A stretch of DNA of 64,000 nt. Origin: Eurosta solidaginis (taxonomy: Eukaryota; Arthropoda; Insecta; Diptera; Tephritidae). Where the stretch lies: assembly GCF_040869045.1 (NCBI RefSeq), contig NC_090319.1:286847693-286911692 (forward strand), written 5' to 3'. A program made the position numbers and the translations under genes. Positions within the stretch are counted from its first letter, which is position 1. Every line of letters starts with the position of its first letter. Positions 23,040 to 34,693 of this stretch are shown here, piece after piece. Below the pieces are notes generated by a model. That model saw only the letters and a list, made by a program, of their open reading frames with translations, did no database searches and was not told the origin of the DNA.

Positions 23040-23373
23040 CAAAGATGATAAATACAATAAGAGCCGTCACTCGTTATTTTGTGGCGAGTATCTCGCTGGA
23101 AATTGAAAAAATTGATGCCGAATGTTTTCTGAGAGGGACATTTTTAATTGTCTCGCATTTATCCATGCCGTGTAGGCCCCTTGTGCAACTGTGATTTTTG
23201 GAAAAAGAATTAAATAAATTAATTAAATACATTCGAAAAATAAACACAAATACCCCACGGAAATGTATAGAAGACATCTCGCCCAAAAAAAAAGTAGCGA
23301 CTACCTCTCAGTATACATCGAGTAAATGCCAAAAAATAACGAGTGACGGCTCTTATTGTATTTATCCTCTTTG
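23040..23373. mobile_element. MITE-like element with terminal inverted repeats
   Basis: The left end is CAAAGATGATAAATACAATA, continuing with AGAGCCGTCACTCGTTATTT. The right end at 23325-23373 is the complement of the same, ending TTATTGTATTTATCCTCTTTG. The interior has no ORF. A partial copy in the opposite orientation lies at 36567-36832. No convincing target duplication is seen. Confidence 0.8.
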
Positions 23374-23653
23374 ATTATACTCAGTTGAGCAGAGCTCACA
23401 GAGTATATTAACTTTGATTGGATAGCGGTTGGTTGTACAGGTATAAAGGAATCGAGACGCAGAATAGAAAATTAGTAAAATTTTGGACAATGGGCGTGGC
23501 ACCGCCCACTTTTACAAGAAGGTAATTTAAAAGTTTTGCAAGCTGTAATTTGGCAGTCGTTGAAGATATCATGATGAAATTTGGCAGGAACGTTACTACT
23601 ATTTCTATATATGTGCTAAATAAAAATTAGCAAAATTGGATGAAGAACACGCC

Positions 23654-24125
23654 TGTAAGATGACCCTCGTGGTCATCTGTATGTCCATTGTGTCGGACGG
23701 GAACCTTCACCCAAACGGTGTGCTGCTGTCGCAATTGAGCGAGTACTTCCACTTGTTGCGCACTCACGTTATAGCTTTTGCTAAATATTCTTGTATACTC
23801 ACGGCAAGGTTATCGAACACGGAAATGAATGTATTACGGCTAACACGCTTTTGTATTTTTGATGTTCATTTATTTAAACTATATTGTCACACTATATATA
23901 TATATTCTTTTATTATAAAAAATGTTTTAGCGGAGCTCTCACAAAAGTGTCTGGTTAGTTTCAAACGCGCACAATATCTGGCGTCATTCAATTTGACGTT
24001 TTGTGAGGTAACCCTCACTGTGAATGTTGCTTTGACAGGCAACCCCTATTGTGAATTCTTGTTGTGTTCCATACGCATTGCTTGACCTTATGGTCACGCA
24101 ACACTTACCGTAGGGTTACCTTACA
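23654..24125 (-). repeat. 3' LTR of the 412-like element
   Basis: 472 bp, TGTAAG...CTTACA in window orientation, so both ends carry the usual TG/CA with a 6-bp inverted repeat. A TATATATATA tract lies at about 23895-23905. It differs from the other LTR at three noted positions (near 23682, 23806 and 23958). Confidence 0.95.
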
Positions 24126-24137
24126 TCATTCCCCTTT
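24126..24137 (-). promoter_or_regulatory. Polypurine tract of the 412-like element
   Basis: Minus strand AAAGGGGAATGA immediately before the 3' LTR, the expected primer for plus-strand DNA synthesis. Confidence 0.85.
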
Positions 24138-24490
24138 GGAAAAGAAGAATTGGCCAAATTCTTCTGTCCCAAAAGCGATGTAATTAACTTTAAAAGTTTA
24201 AGACTGTTAAACTAAGTTTAAATCTACATCTATGTTTAGGTCTAAATTAAGAATTAAATTGTAAAGTCTAGTTCTAAAGTAGAACTTAAATTTAGTTTTT
24301 ATAATTAGAAAACAAAATTTTTTTTGTGTTTTAATTCTACTGTATACATTCAGTTCTTAATTTTTAATGATTGCTTAAATTTATTTGGTTTCATTGTCTT
24401 TTTTTTTTTTCAGGTTTGGAAGAAAAACATTTTATTTCTAATTTAACAATAGAGATTAACTTTAAATAATCTTGAATTTAAAAACTTAAT

Positions 24491-27400
24491 TTAATTAATT
24501 TTTCTAATTCTATTTTTATGTACTATTTTTTTCTTTTTCGTTTCGTCATCAATTAACGTGACGTTTACGCCGTCAATACCTATTACGGTATACGGACCAA
24601 TATAGATACTACTATGCTTGTCGCGGGGTTCTTTTTCAAGCAATACCTTGTCAAATACCTTGACAGATATTGGTTGTGAACTTTTGTTATATCCGGTTTG
24701 ATTTTTTAATTTGTGTTCTGTAACTGTTTTATTCGCTAATTCGTGAGTTTTTTGAAAACGAAATTTAACTTCTTTCGAATAGTTTTCTATGTTATAAATC
24801 GGGTCTATTTTATCGGTTTGCAGTTCTTTTGGTAAATTAGCTGCTTTGCCAAAGACTAATTCATATGGTGAGAATTTATTATGGAATACTGTGTTTGTTG
24901 TTGTGTTGTGAAGAAAAGTGAAATATTTCAAGTAAACATCCCAGTCGGAAAAATTGGGATTTAGAAAAGATCTTAAATATTCATTGAAAACTCTGTGATT
25001 TCGCTCTACTGTGCCAAGAGTTTCATGATGGTACGCTGTGGAAAATTTATGTTCTATTTTTAATAGTTTTGTTAACTCTGAAAAAATTTCATTTTTGTAT
25101 TCGGTACCTAAATCAGTTTTAATTGTTTTCATAATGCCATATATTAGTATGAAATTTTCGAAAATTGCTGATGCGACCGTTTTTGCACTTTTGTCAGGTA
25201 TCGCAATCGTTACTAAGTATTTGCTGAGATCGCATATAATGGTGACAGCGAACTTGTTACCATTATCGGATTGAGGTAGAGGTCCTATAGTGTCAATGAC
25301 AACAATGTCGAATGGCTTACATGGTGTTTCGGTTAGGACTAAATTTTCTTTTGTTTTTGGCTTAACCTTATTCAAAAGACATTTTTCGCAGTTTTTAACA
25401 AATTTCGCTATATCGCGCGTCATGCCTTTCCAATAATATTTGGTTCTGAGTTTTGCATAAACTTTTTTGCTACCGAAATGTCCTCCTAAAATTGGGTCGG
25501 TATGGTAAATTGTTATTAATTGTTGTTTTTTGTCTTCGTCTGTCACAGTTTCTACGGGTTCGGTTAGGACGATTTCTAAATGTTTTAAAATTTTATTCCC
25601 AGTGGTTTTCAGATCTGATATCGAAAAATATTTAAAAAGGTTATCATTTTTTTGCAATTCAATTATATTAATATTGCGCTTGCCAGCTTCTTTTTGTAGC
25701 TTCAAAAGTAATTCATCTAAATGTATTATTTTGTTAGCACACGTAACCTTAATTAACTCAATCTTTTTGTGTTTTAGATGCGCATTTAATTCAAAATTCG
25801 TAATTTTACCACTTTTATTATAACGTATTTGGGATTTTACTCTGGGTATTTTCTTTGAAAATTTGTTTGAAAAATTATCATAAACTTGTAATTTTATGTT
25901 TTCTTTTGCTTTTTCTTCTTTGAGTATTTCTTGTTGCATTAATTGTTCTTGTTTTGTCTGTGATCTTGTCTGTACTGCTAAAATTGATGTTCCTGAATTT
26001 TTAATTTCTTCTATTGTGATGCGAGAGAGTGCATCTGCTCCTACGTTCGTTTTACCTTTTATGTATTCAATAGTGAAGTTGTATTCTGCCAGTTCAAGTC
26101 TGATACGTGAAAGTTTTGAAGAGGGATCTTTCATATTAAACAAGTAAACTAATGGACGATGATCGGACTTGACTGTAAAGTGTGTGCCATATATGTATGG
26201 TCTGAACTGTTTTATTGCAAAAAATATAGCTAAAAGCTCTAACTCAATTATTGATTTCTTTTGTTCTGAATTATTAAATGATTTGGACGCGAAACAAATT
26301 GGTAAGTCAATGCCATCTTTATTTTGACTTAAAATGGCACCACAACCAATTTTTGAAGCGTCGACAATAATTATAAATTCCTTTTTGAAGTCTGGGTATT
26401 GGAGAATTTGAGGAGAAATTAAAGATTTTCGGAGTTTTTCAAATGCTATATCACATGATTGATCCCATTTAAATTCTACTCTTTTCCTGCTAAGTTTATT
26501 TAAAGGTGCTGCTATGGAAGCAAAATTTGGTATAAACCTTCTGTAATAATTGGCGAATGCCACGAATCGTCTTACTGCATCTTTATCGCAAGGTTTCGGA
26601 TATTTCTTTATTGCAATTATTTTGGAATCGTCTGGAAGTAGACCTATTGAAGAACATTTGTGTCCTAGGAAAGTGACTTCTGAACGCATGAAGTTGCATT
26701 TTTCGGGATTGAGACGCAAATTAAATTTTTTGCATGTTTGAAAGACTTGTTCTAAATTTTTAAGATGGTGAGCTTCGCTACACCCAATGACTATAAGATC
26801 ATCGACATATAAAAAGGCTTGGTTTGGAGAAATTCCTGAAAAGGCAATTGACATCATTCTTGAGAATGAGTTCGGAGCTACGTTTAAACCGAATGGTAAA
26901 ACTTTCCATCGAAAAGCGCCACGATCAGTGCTGAATGAAGTGATGTCTCTAGAATCTTTATTTAATAGGATTTGGTGAAAACCTGAATACAGATCCAATG
27001 TAGAAAAATATTTGGCTCTGCCTAGATTATCAAGAATATTGTCTATTCGTGCAAGTGGGAATTTGTCTGCTATCAATTTTTTGTTTACGGCTCTAAAGTC
27101 AACACACATCCTGTAGGATTTCTGTCCATTTGGATTTTTCTTTGGCACAAGTATCAATGGACTATTATAGTTGGAATAGCTGTGTTTTATAAGATCGTTT
27201 TGCAATAAATTATCAACTTGTTTATTAATTTCCTCTCTCTGACAATATGGTAAACGGTAATTTTTTATGTAAACAGGATTTGTATCTGTCAATCGTAATT
27301 TCTGTTCATAAAAGTTGTTAAGCGTCATTCGATCGGTCTTTAGTGCAAACACGTCATCATATTTTAGACATAAATCGAGAAGTTTTGGTTTGGCATAGTT

Positions 27401-28152
27401 TGGCATTTGTTTTTCTAAAATTGATTTTAATTCCTCTGACCTTTTCGAATCTTTTGAAAGATCATTGATTTTATACACGTTATAGTTGGTGATTTCATCC
27501 GTAAGTATGTTACAATTTCTTACGTATTTTACCTCGTCAGTGACGTTTAATACCTTTATTATTGGATTGTTAGTGTCAACAATACACTTTGCGGTGAACA
27601 CACCACTACAAATTTCCTGTGCGTCTATGAAAACTGGATGTTTAGATTTTTTCAGCTTAAATAAGCGATAAACTTCGCATCTAGGAGGAATTATCAATGT
27701 ATTATCGGTTGTATTATGTAAAATTGAAATTTTATGAATATTTTTGCCAATGCCAATTGTTATGCTCTCGTTTGCATAGTCTATGATGCAATTGTATTTT
27801 TTCAAAAAGTCTTTGCCTAAAATACCATCTGACGGTATGTTGAATTTGTCATCTACTACATTTAGAGTATGTGGAATTGAAAAATTTGAATAAAAAAGTT
27901 CTGTTTTAATGGTACCCAATGTTGAAACTGTATCTGTCGTAACACCCGTTATATTTATAATATTGTTGTTATTTATAGAAACATTTTGTTTTAAACTTGA
28001 AAGTTTTATAATTGATATATCAGCCTGTGTATCTACTAAGAAAGTGCATGTTTTAAAAGAGTCATTGCAATTCAGTTCGATAAAATCTGAGTAGTTCAGG
28101 TTTAAACAATAAATTGATTTATTTTGAAAAACGTTATTTAATTCAGATTCTG
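24491..28152 (-). CDS. pol: Pol polyprotein: protease, reverse transcriptase, RNase H, integrase
   Basis: Open from the gag overlap to the stop at 24491, about 1,220 residues; the first Met at 27919 is internal. The protease active site FLVDTQADISII lies upstream of that Met (about 28040). The RT has KKNPNGQKSYRMCVDFRAVN, FSTLDLYSGFHQI and FLYVDDLIV (catalytic YVDD). RNase H reads IIVDASKIGCGAIL and ends in GADALSRI. Integrase has a zinc HHCC region (near YHTDPILGGHFG and CEKCLLNK), then IDTIGPLP, KTDLGTEYKNEIF and a conserved Glu near TLGTVERNHR (DDE core). It copies and inserts the element in the nucleus. It is expressed as Gag-Pol by -1 frameshifting at 28153-28159. I see no stop or shift. 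Confidence 0.95.
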
Positions 28153-29304
28153 GCCCCCCAGTATTCGTTCCTGAGGGCCGTTGGCGTTTAAAGTGCGTAC
28201 ACTAGCGTTATTTGTAGTATTTGAACGTCGATTGTTGTTGTTACTGTTGTTATTGCTGCTGTTTCTGTTTACGGGCCTGCTATTGTTATTTCGAAAATTA
28301 CCATTACTTCGCGAGCCATTATTATTGTTGTTATTATGCCTATAATTGCTATTGTTGTTTCTGTTAAAATTGTTGTTGTACCTCGAAAAGTTGTTCCTAT
28401 TATATTGATTTGACCTGAAGTTACCTCGAAAACTATTATTTTGCCTGTTATAACGTGATCTAAACGCTAGTACCTGCCTTTCACTTGTTTGGTTATTTTG
28501 TTCTACGATCATTTTCGCAACTACATCCTTAGAATCAGTAAACGTAGTTGACGCTAAAATTGATTTTACAAGATCTGAGCGAGTGTTAAGCCGACAAACG
28601 TTGACGGTTTGTTCGACTGCCATTTCGTGCGCTTTTCCCTGAGTCATTCCTTCTAAAACTAATGATCGTTCTAAAGCATCGGAGAGTTCCTCAACACGTT
28701 TGGCGAATTCATTATGATTATTATTAAAAACTTTTAACGATGCAATTTTTCCTGCAACAACTTTTGAGTTGTCAGGTTTTATTCTACCTTTTAATGCATC
28801 TTTTATTTGTTGAATTGTTGTTATTTCATTTGGAATTGCCTCACGCGCTTTCCCTTCTAACTTGGATTTTATAAACGAAATGAAAGTATTTGTCAAATTT
28901 TCTTCCATCAAATCTTCTATCAAAACTATTTTATCTATAAAGGATGCAAGTGAAAGCGGATCGCCGCTGTAGTTTTCTCTAATTATGGATGCACACATAG
29001 TAATAAAAGTTTTCTTTTGCTCTGAAGTCGCCATTGTTGGTTGTTCTTCGCTAATTGTGTCTAAATTATTATTGTGGAGTGAATTGGAAAATCCAGGGAA
29101 ATCCTCAAGAAAAGATACGTGACTTTTTTTAATAATACTAGCTTTGTATGCTGAAGTTGTCGATGCGTCAGATAATTCTTCCTCAGTGTCAAAATCAGAA
29201 CTTGATTCGCTTTCTTGTATTAATTCAGAAAGATCTTTGGGTATTTTTATATTGCAGTTAATTCTAGAAAAACATTTAGTGAGTTGTTCTTTGCACTTTG
29301 ACAA
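28138..29304 (-). CDS. gag: Gag protein of the 412-like element
   Basis: 388 residues, intact. An acidic N-terminal part (ESESSSDFDTEEELSDAST) is followed by a capsid-like helical domain (residues about 95-275, with ENYSGDPLSLASFIDKI near its start). The last 110 residues are extremely Asn/Arg-rich (YNRNNFSRYNNNFNRNN) and replace the CCHC zinc knuckle as RNA-binding tail, a known trait of mdg1/412-type Gag. The Asn codons form AAT/AAC-rich low-complexity DNA. It ends in GGQNLN and a stop at 28138, overlapping pol. It assembles the cytoplasmic virus-like particle. Confidence 0.93.
   Translation of the reverse strand: MSKCKEQLTKCFSRINCNIKIPKDLSELIQESESSSDFDTEEELSDASTTSAYKASIIKKSHVSFLEDFPGFSNSLHNNNLDTISEEQPTMATSEQKKTFITMCASIIRENYSGDPLSLASFIDKIVLIEDLMEENLTNTFISFIKSKLEGKAREAIPNEITTIQQIKDALKGRIKPDNSKVVAGKIASLKVFNNNHNEFAKRVEELSDALERSLVLEGMTQGKAHEMAVEQTVNVCRLNTRSDLVKSILASTTFTDSKDVVAKMIVEQNNQTSERQVLAFRSRYNRQNNSFRGNFRSNQYNRNNFSRYNNNFNRNNNSNYRHNNNNNNGSRSNGNFRNNNSRPVNRNSSNNNSNNNNRRSNTTNNASVRTLNANGPQERILGGQNLN
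28153..28159 (-). promoter_or_regulatory. Gag-pol -1 ribosomal frameshift site
   Basis: Minus strand G GGG GGC, read CTG GGG GGC in the gag frame, fits the X XXY YYZ slippery heptamer exactly. The pol frame lies at -1 and is open from here. Gag terminates only 12 bases downstream. Confidence 0.75.
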
Positions 29305-29583
29305 ACTTTCGATTATTGAACTAGGCTTATCTCGATTTTCAAAATATGAATTTACTTGTATTATGATTTGGTTATAGCTTTTAATTAAAGCATCTTCATA
29401 TTCTATTGACTTTTTTCGCTGAGATTGATCGGTTATTTAAAACTCGTTTAGTAACTTTAGTGAAATTAGAGCGTAAATTTTTGAAATTGGAATCAAAATC
29501 TGACATTTGACAACTGACATCTGAAAACTTTATTACATTTATTGAAAATGTTTACCTCCGTGGCAGAAAAAAATGTTTCATGA

Positions 29584-30025
29584 AAAAATTCGGAAAAATG
29601 TTAAAACTAACGCTGTAGGCACTGTTTATATAAGAATGAATTTGAAACTATTCATTCGCTCAGTAATTGTGGTTTGTAATTTAAAAAAAAATTTTTTTTT
29701 TTTTGTTTAAAAATCAGAGAATATTCGAAATATTCAAAATCGATGAGTTAATTGGTAAATGGTAAAGATTCGCATATTCGAAAGGCACTGTATTTAAGAC
29801 TTATTTTGTAAATGCAAGTGAATGTTGAAATATTTTAACCGCACTGTATTCGTTTAATAATGCCAAGAGAAAAGAAACTGTTGGAATATTTGAAAGACAC
29901 TGTATATAATACACAGTTTGAAAAGAGTCGCAAATGTAAGATATGTTGAAATATTTGGAATACACTGTATTCGTGTGATGCTTCGAAGGAATTGTTAACT
30001 ATTTGAATGGCACTGTATTTGTTGC
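29584..30025 (-). repeat. Repeated GCACTGTATT motif in the 412-like leader
   Basis: Six occurrences of (G/A)CACTGTATT or a near variant at about 29618, 29784, 29841, 29896, 29961 and 30009. Several follow an ATATTTGAA-type stretch. Spacing of the last five is about 48-65 bp. They lie between the 5' LTR and gag. Confidence 0.7.
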
Positions 30026-31359
30026 AAAAAAAATATGTAAATGTTTAGACATCTATGATGCTTAATTTCCGAAGAAATAATTGGAAAAAGAGAAAAGTAA
30101 GCTTCCACCGATAAAATAAATTTTCACCATTACCATTATGTGACTGTAACCTGTCTATATTGATATTTGAAGTCAATGAGAGATTTCAAAATTGATTAGC
30201 TTCGAATAATTATCGCAAACTTTTGGCGAAAAGATTTGATATTTTTGGTATTATACATATAAAATTGATGTATAATTTGCGTTTCAAAAAGGTTTTAAAA
30301 AAAATGTTTAAATTTGAAAAAATATTTTTCCGATTGTATTTATTACGAAGCAGTGTTCGCATTTAGAATAAAAAATTCAAGTTCCATGTTAATGTTTGAA
30401 AAAGAAAGAATATAGTAATATATGCATGATAATTTGCATGTGGTGGCCGTATATTTGAAATTACTATGTTTAATGTACATTTGAATTTTTCGAAATTTGA
30501 ATGTTTATATTTCAATATAATAATTTTATGTATGTAAGTAATTTGAAAAATTCAATTTCTTAATTTAATTAGTTTAACATGTTATTGTCTTTAAAGTAGA
30601 AAAAGTATGTTGCTACATGCGTAGTAAACAAATGTTTAAGAAAAGTACGTTTATAATCAAAAGTGTCAAATTGTGTTGCTACATGCGTAGTAAACAAATG
30701 TTTAAGAAAAGTATGTTTATAATCAAAAGTGTCAAATTGTGTTGCTACATGCGAAGGCTACATGTGTATTACGAAAAATTGTTGCTAAGTTTATAGTATA
30801 CATGTATTTATATTGAGAAAACCAAACTACCTACGTATGTACAAAGTTAAAATTTTATATACGTATATATTAAGGTACTGTACCGCCTTTTTCTGCTTTG
30901 CTTGCTGCCTTTGCTTGTATACTGCTGAAATTTGTTGTTGTTGGTGTTGTCTTCCGTTGCTGCCGTTACCAAGTAAATCTTTTCCGCTTCTTTCTCTCCT
31001 TCTAATTGTTCTCGGAATTTTGATGAATTTTAGGATGATGAGTAGGATAAGTAAATGGCGTGTCGGTGATGTTTTACCGCTATTAACGGTGCTTATTAAA
31101 GGCGTCACTGGTGGTTGTATTTTTAGTTCCACCGTTATGGCGTGGTACAGCCAGTTCAAAAATTAATATTTCCATATGCATGTATGTATGTATGTAACAC
31201 TACAAAATGTCGTAGGTTTTGTGGAATTTCCAAATTTATGTTTATTAAAAATTGTATTTTTTTTTAATTTCTTTTAGATTTGTCCAAAAAATGTATATGT
31301 TTTAAATAGTCCATTTTGCCATTTGTGGCTTTTTGTTTGAAATTTTAGGTATTTTTATT
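30026..31359 (-). other. Remaining leader of the 412-like element
   Basis: AT-rich non-coding leader apart from the tandem repeat. Opposed ORFs of 110-117 codons at 30813-31166 overlap each other and have low-complexity composition; I do not regard them as genes. Confidence 0.5.
30609..30765. repeat. 66-bp tandem repeat, 2.4 copies, in the leader
   Basis: GTTGCTACATGCGTAGTAAA starts at 30609 and 30675, and again partially at 30741, each followed by CAAATGTTTAAGAAAAGTA and AATCAAAAGTGTCAAATTGT. Confidence 0.9.
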
Positions 31360-34098
31360 TATTTTATTGATTATATACACGCATAAAGAAATTAAAGCGA
31401 ATATTGTAGACTGTCTAGTCAGTGATATGAAAATATGGACATTAACAATAAAATGCATCGTTGATAACAACGAGCTGTACATCATGGGGCTTTATAGATC
31501 ACCAAATAGCTCGGAACGTGAATTTTGCAACACATTTCAAGATAAACTGGAAACAATAACGGAAATAAGTAAAGATTTTATAATAGCAGGCGACTTTAAC
31601 ATTGACTGGTCGAAAGATAGTTTATACAAGCGAGAATTAGAAAGAATAACAAATGATAACGGTATAATGCAGAAAATGAACGAGAATACTAGAATAACTA
31701 GAAACTCTAAAACCTTGATTGATTATGTTTTAACGAATATACACAATCTGAGAGTAACAGTGCAACATTCTCTAAAAATATCAGATCATGAGTCGATAGT
31801 TATAGATAAACATACTCGCGAAAGTGTAATAAAACCAAAGTACAAAGTAATTGAACAATTCCACTACAACCAGCGTGAATTTAATAGAATGCTTTTAAAC
31901 AAAAACCTAAAACATAGTAACGCATATGATGTAAATGAAAACACTGTTATTCTGGAAAAGTGCATACAAGATTTGGTGGTATCTAATACGAGAAGTAGAA
32001 CGATTAGAAATCGCTCATGTCGCAACAAATGGTTTAACTCAACGTTAAAAAAGTTAAAAATAAATAAAATTAGAGCATACCAAGCTGCGAGAGTAATGGA
32101 CGATACCAATTCATGGTTAATTCATAAAAGTATATGTAAAACATACAAACAAGAGATAATAAAGGAAAAAAATAAATACTTTAAGCTAAAAATCAATAGC
32201 GCAACAAATCAAAAAGAAATGTGGAGAGTACTTAAAAATTTAATACTTAGCAAAGATGTAAAAGAAATAAGCTCTATAATTTATAAAAACGAAGAAATAA
32301 GTGATGAAAATGAAATAGCTGATAAGCTCAATAAATACTTCATTGAGAGCATAGAATTAATAGATCAGTCAATTGATAAAGAAATATATATTAACAATAT
32401 TGATCATTGTCCTGAAACCTTTCATTTTAAAGAAATACAAATTTGCGAACTAAAGGCAATTTGTAAAAAACTTAAGAACAAAAAGGATTGGAATAATGTG
32501 AGCCCAAAGATCATTTTGGACAACTGGAATGTACTTGGGCCTTTCTTAACAAAGTTAATAAATCATTCATTAATGAGCGGAGTATTCCCAAATGAATGGA
32601 AGGACTCATTGGTAGTTCCAGTTGAAAAAATCGCTAAAACAAAAAAATGTGAAGAGTTTCGTCCAATAAATACTCTTAAGATCTTTGAAAAAATAATGGA
32701 AAGTGTTGTGAAAAATCAACTACAAACGTACCTAGAAACTAATAATATACTGTCTCTAAACCAGTCCGGTTTTCGTAAGAATCATTCATGTGAAAGTGCA
32801 ATAAACTTCCTCGTAAGTGAGTGGAAGAAGCGTCCACGAAAAACAATAATAGCAGCTCTATTTCTTGATTTTAAAAGAGCATTTGAAACAGTAGACAGAG
32901 GTATTCTAATAAAAAAGCTGTATATGTATGGAATAAGAGGAAAAGAGCTACTTTGGTTTAAGGACTACCTTACAAATCGTAGACAGCAAACAAAAATAAA
33001 ATCCACAAAATCAAGTTTTTCATATGTGAATACAGGGGTGCCCCAAGGATCTCTTCTGGGAGCAATTCTGTTTATAATTTACATAAATGATATAGAAAAA
33101 GTGATATCAAAATCCAAATTGGTAATGTATGCAGACGATACATTGGTATATACAGAAGCAGAAACAGTGGAAGAATGTAAACGAAAGTTAGAATGTGATA
33201 TAGATGAAATTATGAAATGGCTTAAAATGAATAGGCTCAAATTAAATGAACAGAAAACAAAAGTAATGGTGATAAATACAAATAGCGAAATAAATTTAGA
33301 GATAAATAATACTAGTATTGAGCAAGTAACCAATATGAAATACTTAGGTGTAATAATAGACAATGAGCTCAAATTTAACAATCACGTGGACTATTTGTGT
33401 AAAAAAGCTGCAAAAAAGATTTACTTCTTTAGAAGAATACGAAATAAATTAGACACTTTAACAGCAATAAAAATATACAATACAATCATAAAGCCACATT
33501 TTGAATACTGTTCCACAATTCTGTACACATCTTGTAACCAATCACAAATAGGAAGGATACAGAAATTACAAAACAAATGTATGAGATCGATAATAAAATG
33601 CCACAAATACACCCCAATAAGTCACATGCTTGAAACATTGAAATGGCTAAATATTGAGCAAAAACTGATGCTCAATACACTAATAATGATTTTTAAAATT
33701 AAACAGAACAGGGCGCCGATGTATTTAACAAGTTGCATTCAGTATGTTAGAGATACACACCAATATGCTGTGCGGAATGCGAATGACTTTCGACTAGGAT
33801 TACAGCGGACTACTGCAGCCCAAAACACATTATTATATAAGGGCCTTAACATATTTAACTCGTTACCTGATTATATCAAACGAGAGAATAATATTATGAA
33901 TTTTAAACGGCTATGTATAGATCTTATTCGAGGCTAAAATATTTTTTATTACTTTTTACTTTTTATTACTTAATATATATATATATCATACACGTCTGTG
34001 AATTGAAAATGAATTTGTGATATTTAAAATTTATTGTGAAATCAAAAAATATGTACATATTAATAATAAATATCAATCTATCTATCTATCTATCTATC
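31360..34098 (+). mobile_element. LINE B, 5' truncated non-LTR retrotransposon
   Basis: Inserted in the retrotransposon leader in the opposite orientation. It begins inside the endonuclease and ends after a short 3' UTR in a (CTAT)n tail at 34076-34098. The tail is a short tandem repeat instead of poly(A). Low-complexity flanks prevent a clear target duplication call. Confidence 0.85.
31367..33937 (+). CDS. LINE B ORF2: endonuclease and reverse transcriptase, intact open frame
   Basis: 856 residues without a stop. The C-terminal two thirds of an APE-type endonuclease come first: LYIMGLYRSPNSSEREF, FIIAGDFNIDWS (catalytic Asp/Asn) and ISDHES (catalytic Asp/His). The reverse transcriptase follows: SLVVPVEKI, CEEFRPINTL, SGFRKNHSCESAINFL, AALFLDFKRAFETVD, NTGVPQGSLLGAILFIIYIN, YADDTLVY and KYLGVIIDNELKFNNHVDYL. 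The thumb and C-terminal region extend to LPDYIKRENNIMNF. It nicks target DNA and copies element RNA. About 80 endonuclease residues at the N-terminus and all of ORF1 are missing, so it is a 5'-truncated insertion. It is related to LINE A (same HSCE and FKRAFETVD wording). Confidence 0.93.
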   Translation: MIIYTHKEIKANIVDCLVSDMKIWTLTIKCIVDNNELYIMGLYRSPNSSEREFCNTFQDKLETITEISKDFIIAGDFNIDWSKDSLYKRELERITNDNGIMQKMNENTRITRNSKTLIDYVLTNIHNLRVTVQHSLKISDHESIVIDKHTRESVIKPKYKVIEQFHYNQREFNRMLLNKNLKHSNAYDVNENTVILEKCIQDLVVSNTRSRTIRNRSCRNKWFNSTLKKLKINKIRAYQAARVMDDTNSWLIHKSICKTYKQEIIKEKNKYFKLKINSATNQKEMWRVLKNLILSKDVKEISSIIYKNEEISDENEIADKLNKYFIESIELIDQSIDKEIYINNIDHCPETFHFKEIQICELKAICKKLKNKKDWNNVSPKIILDNWNVLGPFLTKLINHSLMSGVFPNEWKDSLVVPVEKIAKTKKCEEFRPINTLKIFEKIMESVVKNQLQTYLETNNILSLNQSGFRKNHSCESAINFLVSEWKKRPRKTIIAALFLDFKRAFETVDRGILIKKLYMYGIRGKELLWFKDYLTNRRQQTKIKSTKSSFSYVNTGVPQGSLLGAILFIIYINDIEKVISKSKLVMYADDTLVYTEAETVEECKRKLECDIDEIMKWLKMNRLKLNEQKTKVMVINTNSEINLEINNTSIEQVTNMKYLGVIIDNELKFNNHVDYLCKKAAKKIYFFRRIRNKLDTLTAIKIYNTIIKPHFEYCSTILYTSCNQSQIGRIQKLQNKCMRSIIKCHKYTPISHMLETLKWLNIEQKLMLNTLIMIFKIKQNRAPMYLTSCIQYVRDTHQYAVRNANDFRLGLQRTTAAQNTLLYKGLNIFNSLPDYIKRENNIMNFKRLCIDLIRG

Positions 34099-34620
34099 AT
34101 TTTTTCGTATTTTTTGAAATTTTTTGTAATTTTTCCTTTCGAAGTTTTGTATATTTTTGTAGTATTTGAAGCTTTTGTAATTTTGTAGTTTTTAAAATTA
34201 TGTGAAAAATGTTTATTTGTAGTTTTTTTCTTTGAAACTTTATAACTTTTTTTTTGTTGGCTTTGAAATTTTGATTTTTTCTGTAGTTTTTGATATTTAA
34301 AATTTTTTTTGTAGTTTTTTGAAATTTTTATATTTTTTTTGTAGTTTTTGAAATTTTTAAATTTTTTTGTATGTTTTGAAATTTTGTTATTTTTTTGAAA
34401 TTTTGTATGTTTTTTGAAATTTTGTAATTTTTGTAGTTAGATTTTGTTGTTTTAAATTATAGATTACTTCATGTAATTTTTTGAATTTGGTGCAATCAGC
34501 TTTGTGTAATTTATATCATTTTATGTAAAATTTTTTGTATGTATGTACTTTCTTTTTATTACAACCACCACCGCATCACAGCTATTACGCACCTATTTTA
34601 TTTTAAATATCTTTATTAAA
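34099..34620. repeat. T-rich degenerate repeat in the leader
   Basis: Many imperfect copies of TTTTTGAAATTTTGTA and TTTTGTAGTTTTTG. Low complexity, no coding content. Confidence 0.75.
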
Positions 34621-34675
34621 TTTATTTTGTACTACGGGGAATTTTTTCCTTCCCCGACGCCAGTTTTTGCCGCAG

Positions 34676-34693
34676 GCATGGCCACGGTCGCCA
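34676..34693 (-). promoter_or_regulatory. tRNA-Arg primer binding site
   Basis: Minus strand TGGCGACCGTGGCCATGC directly after the 5' LTR. The first 11 bases equal the tRNA-Arg site known for 412 and mdg1. Confidence 0.85.

Noticed and set aside
23636..24085. 149-codon ORF, nearly repeated as 152 codons at 34667-35125
   Set aside because: Both are the LTR sequence itself; no retroviral accessory protein resemblance, and the frame extends into flanks differently.
29584..30025. Su(Hw) insulator as in gypsy
   Set aside because: The repeated word differs from the known Su(Hw) core; only the layout is similar, so no named factor is assigned.
30813..31166. Cys/Leu-rich 117-codon ORF and its 110-codon antisense partner
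   Set aside because: Low-complexity, mutually antisense, in the retrotransposon leader, and no family resemblance.
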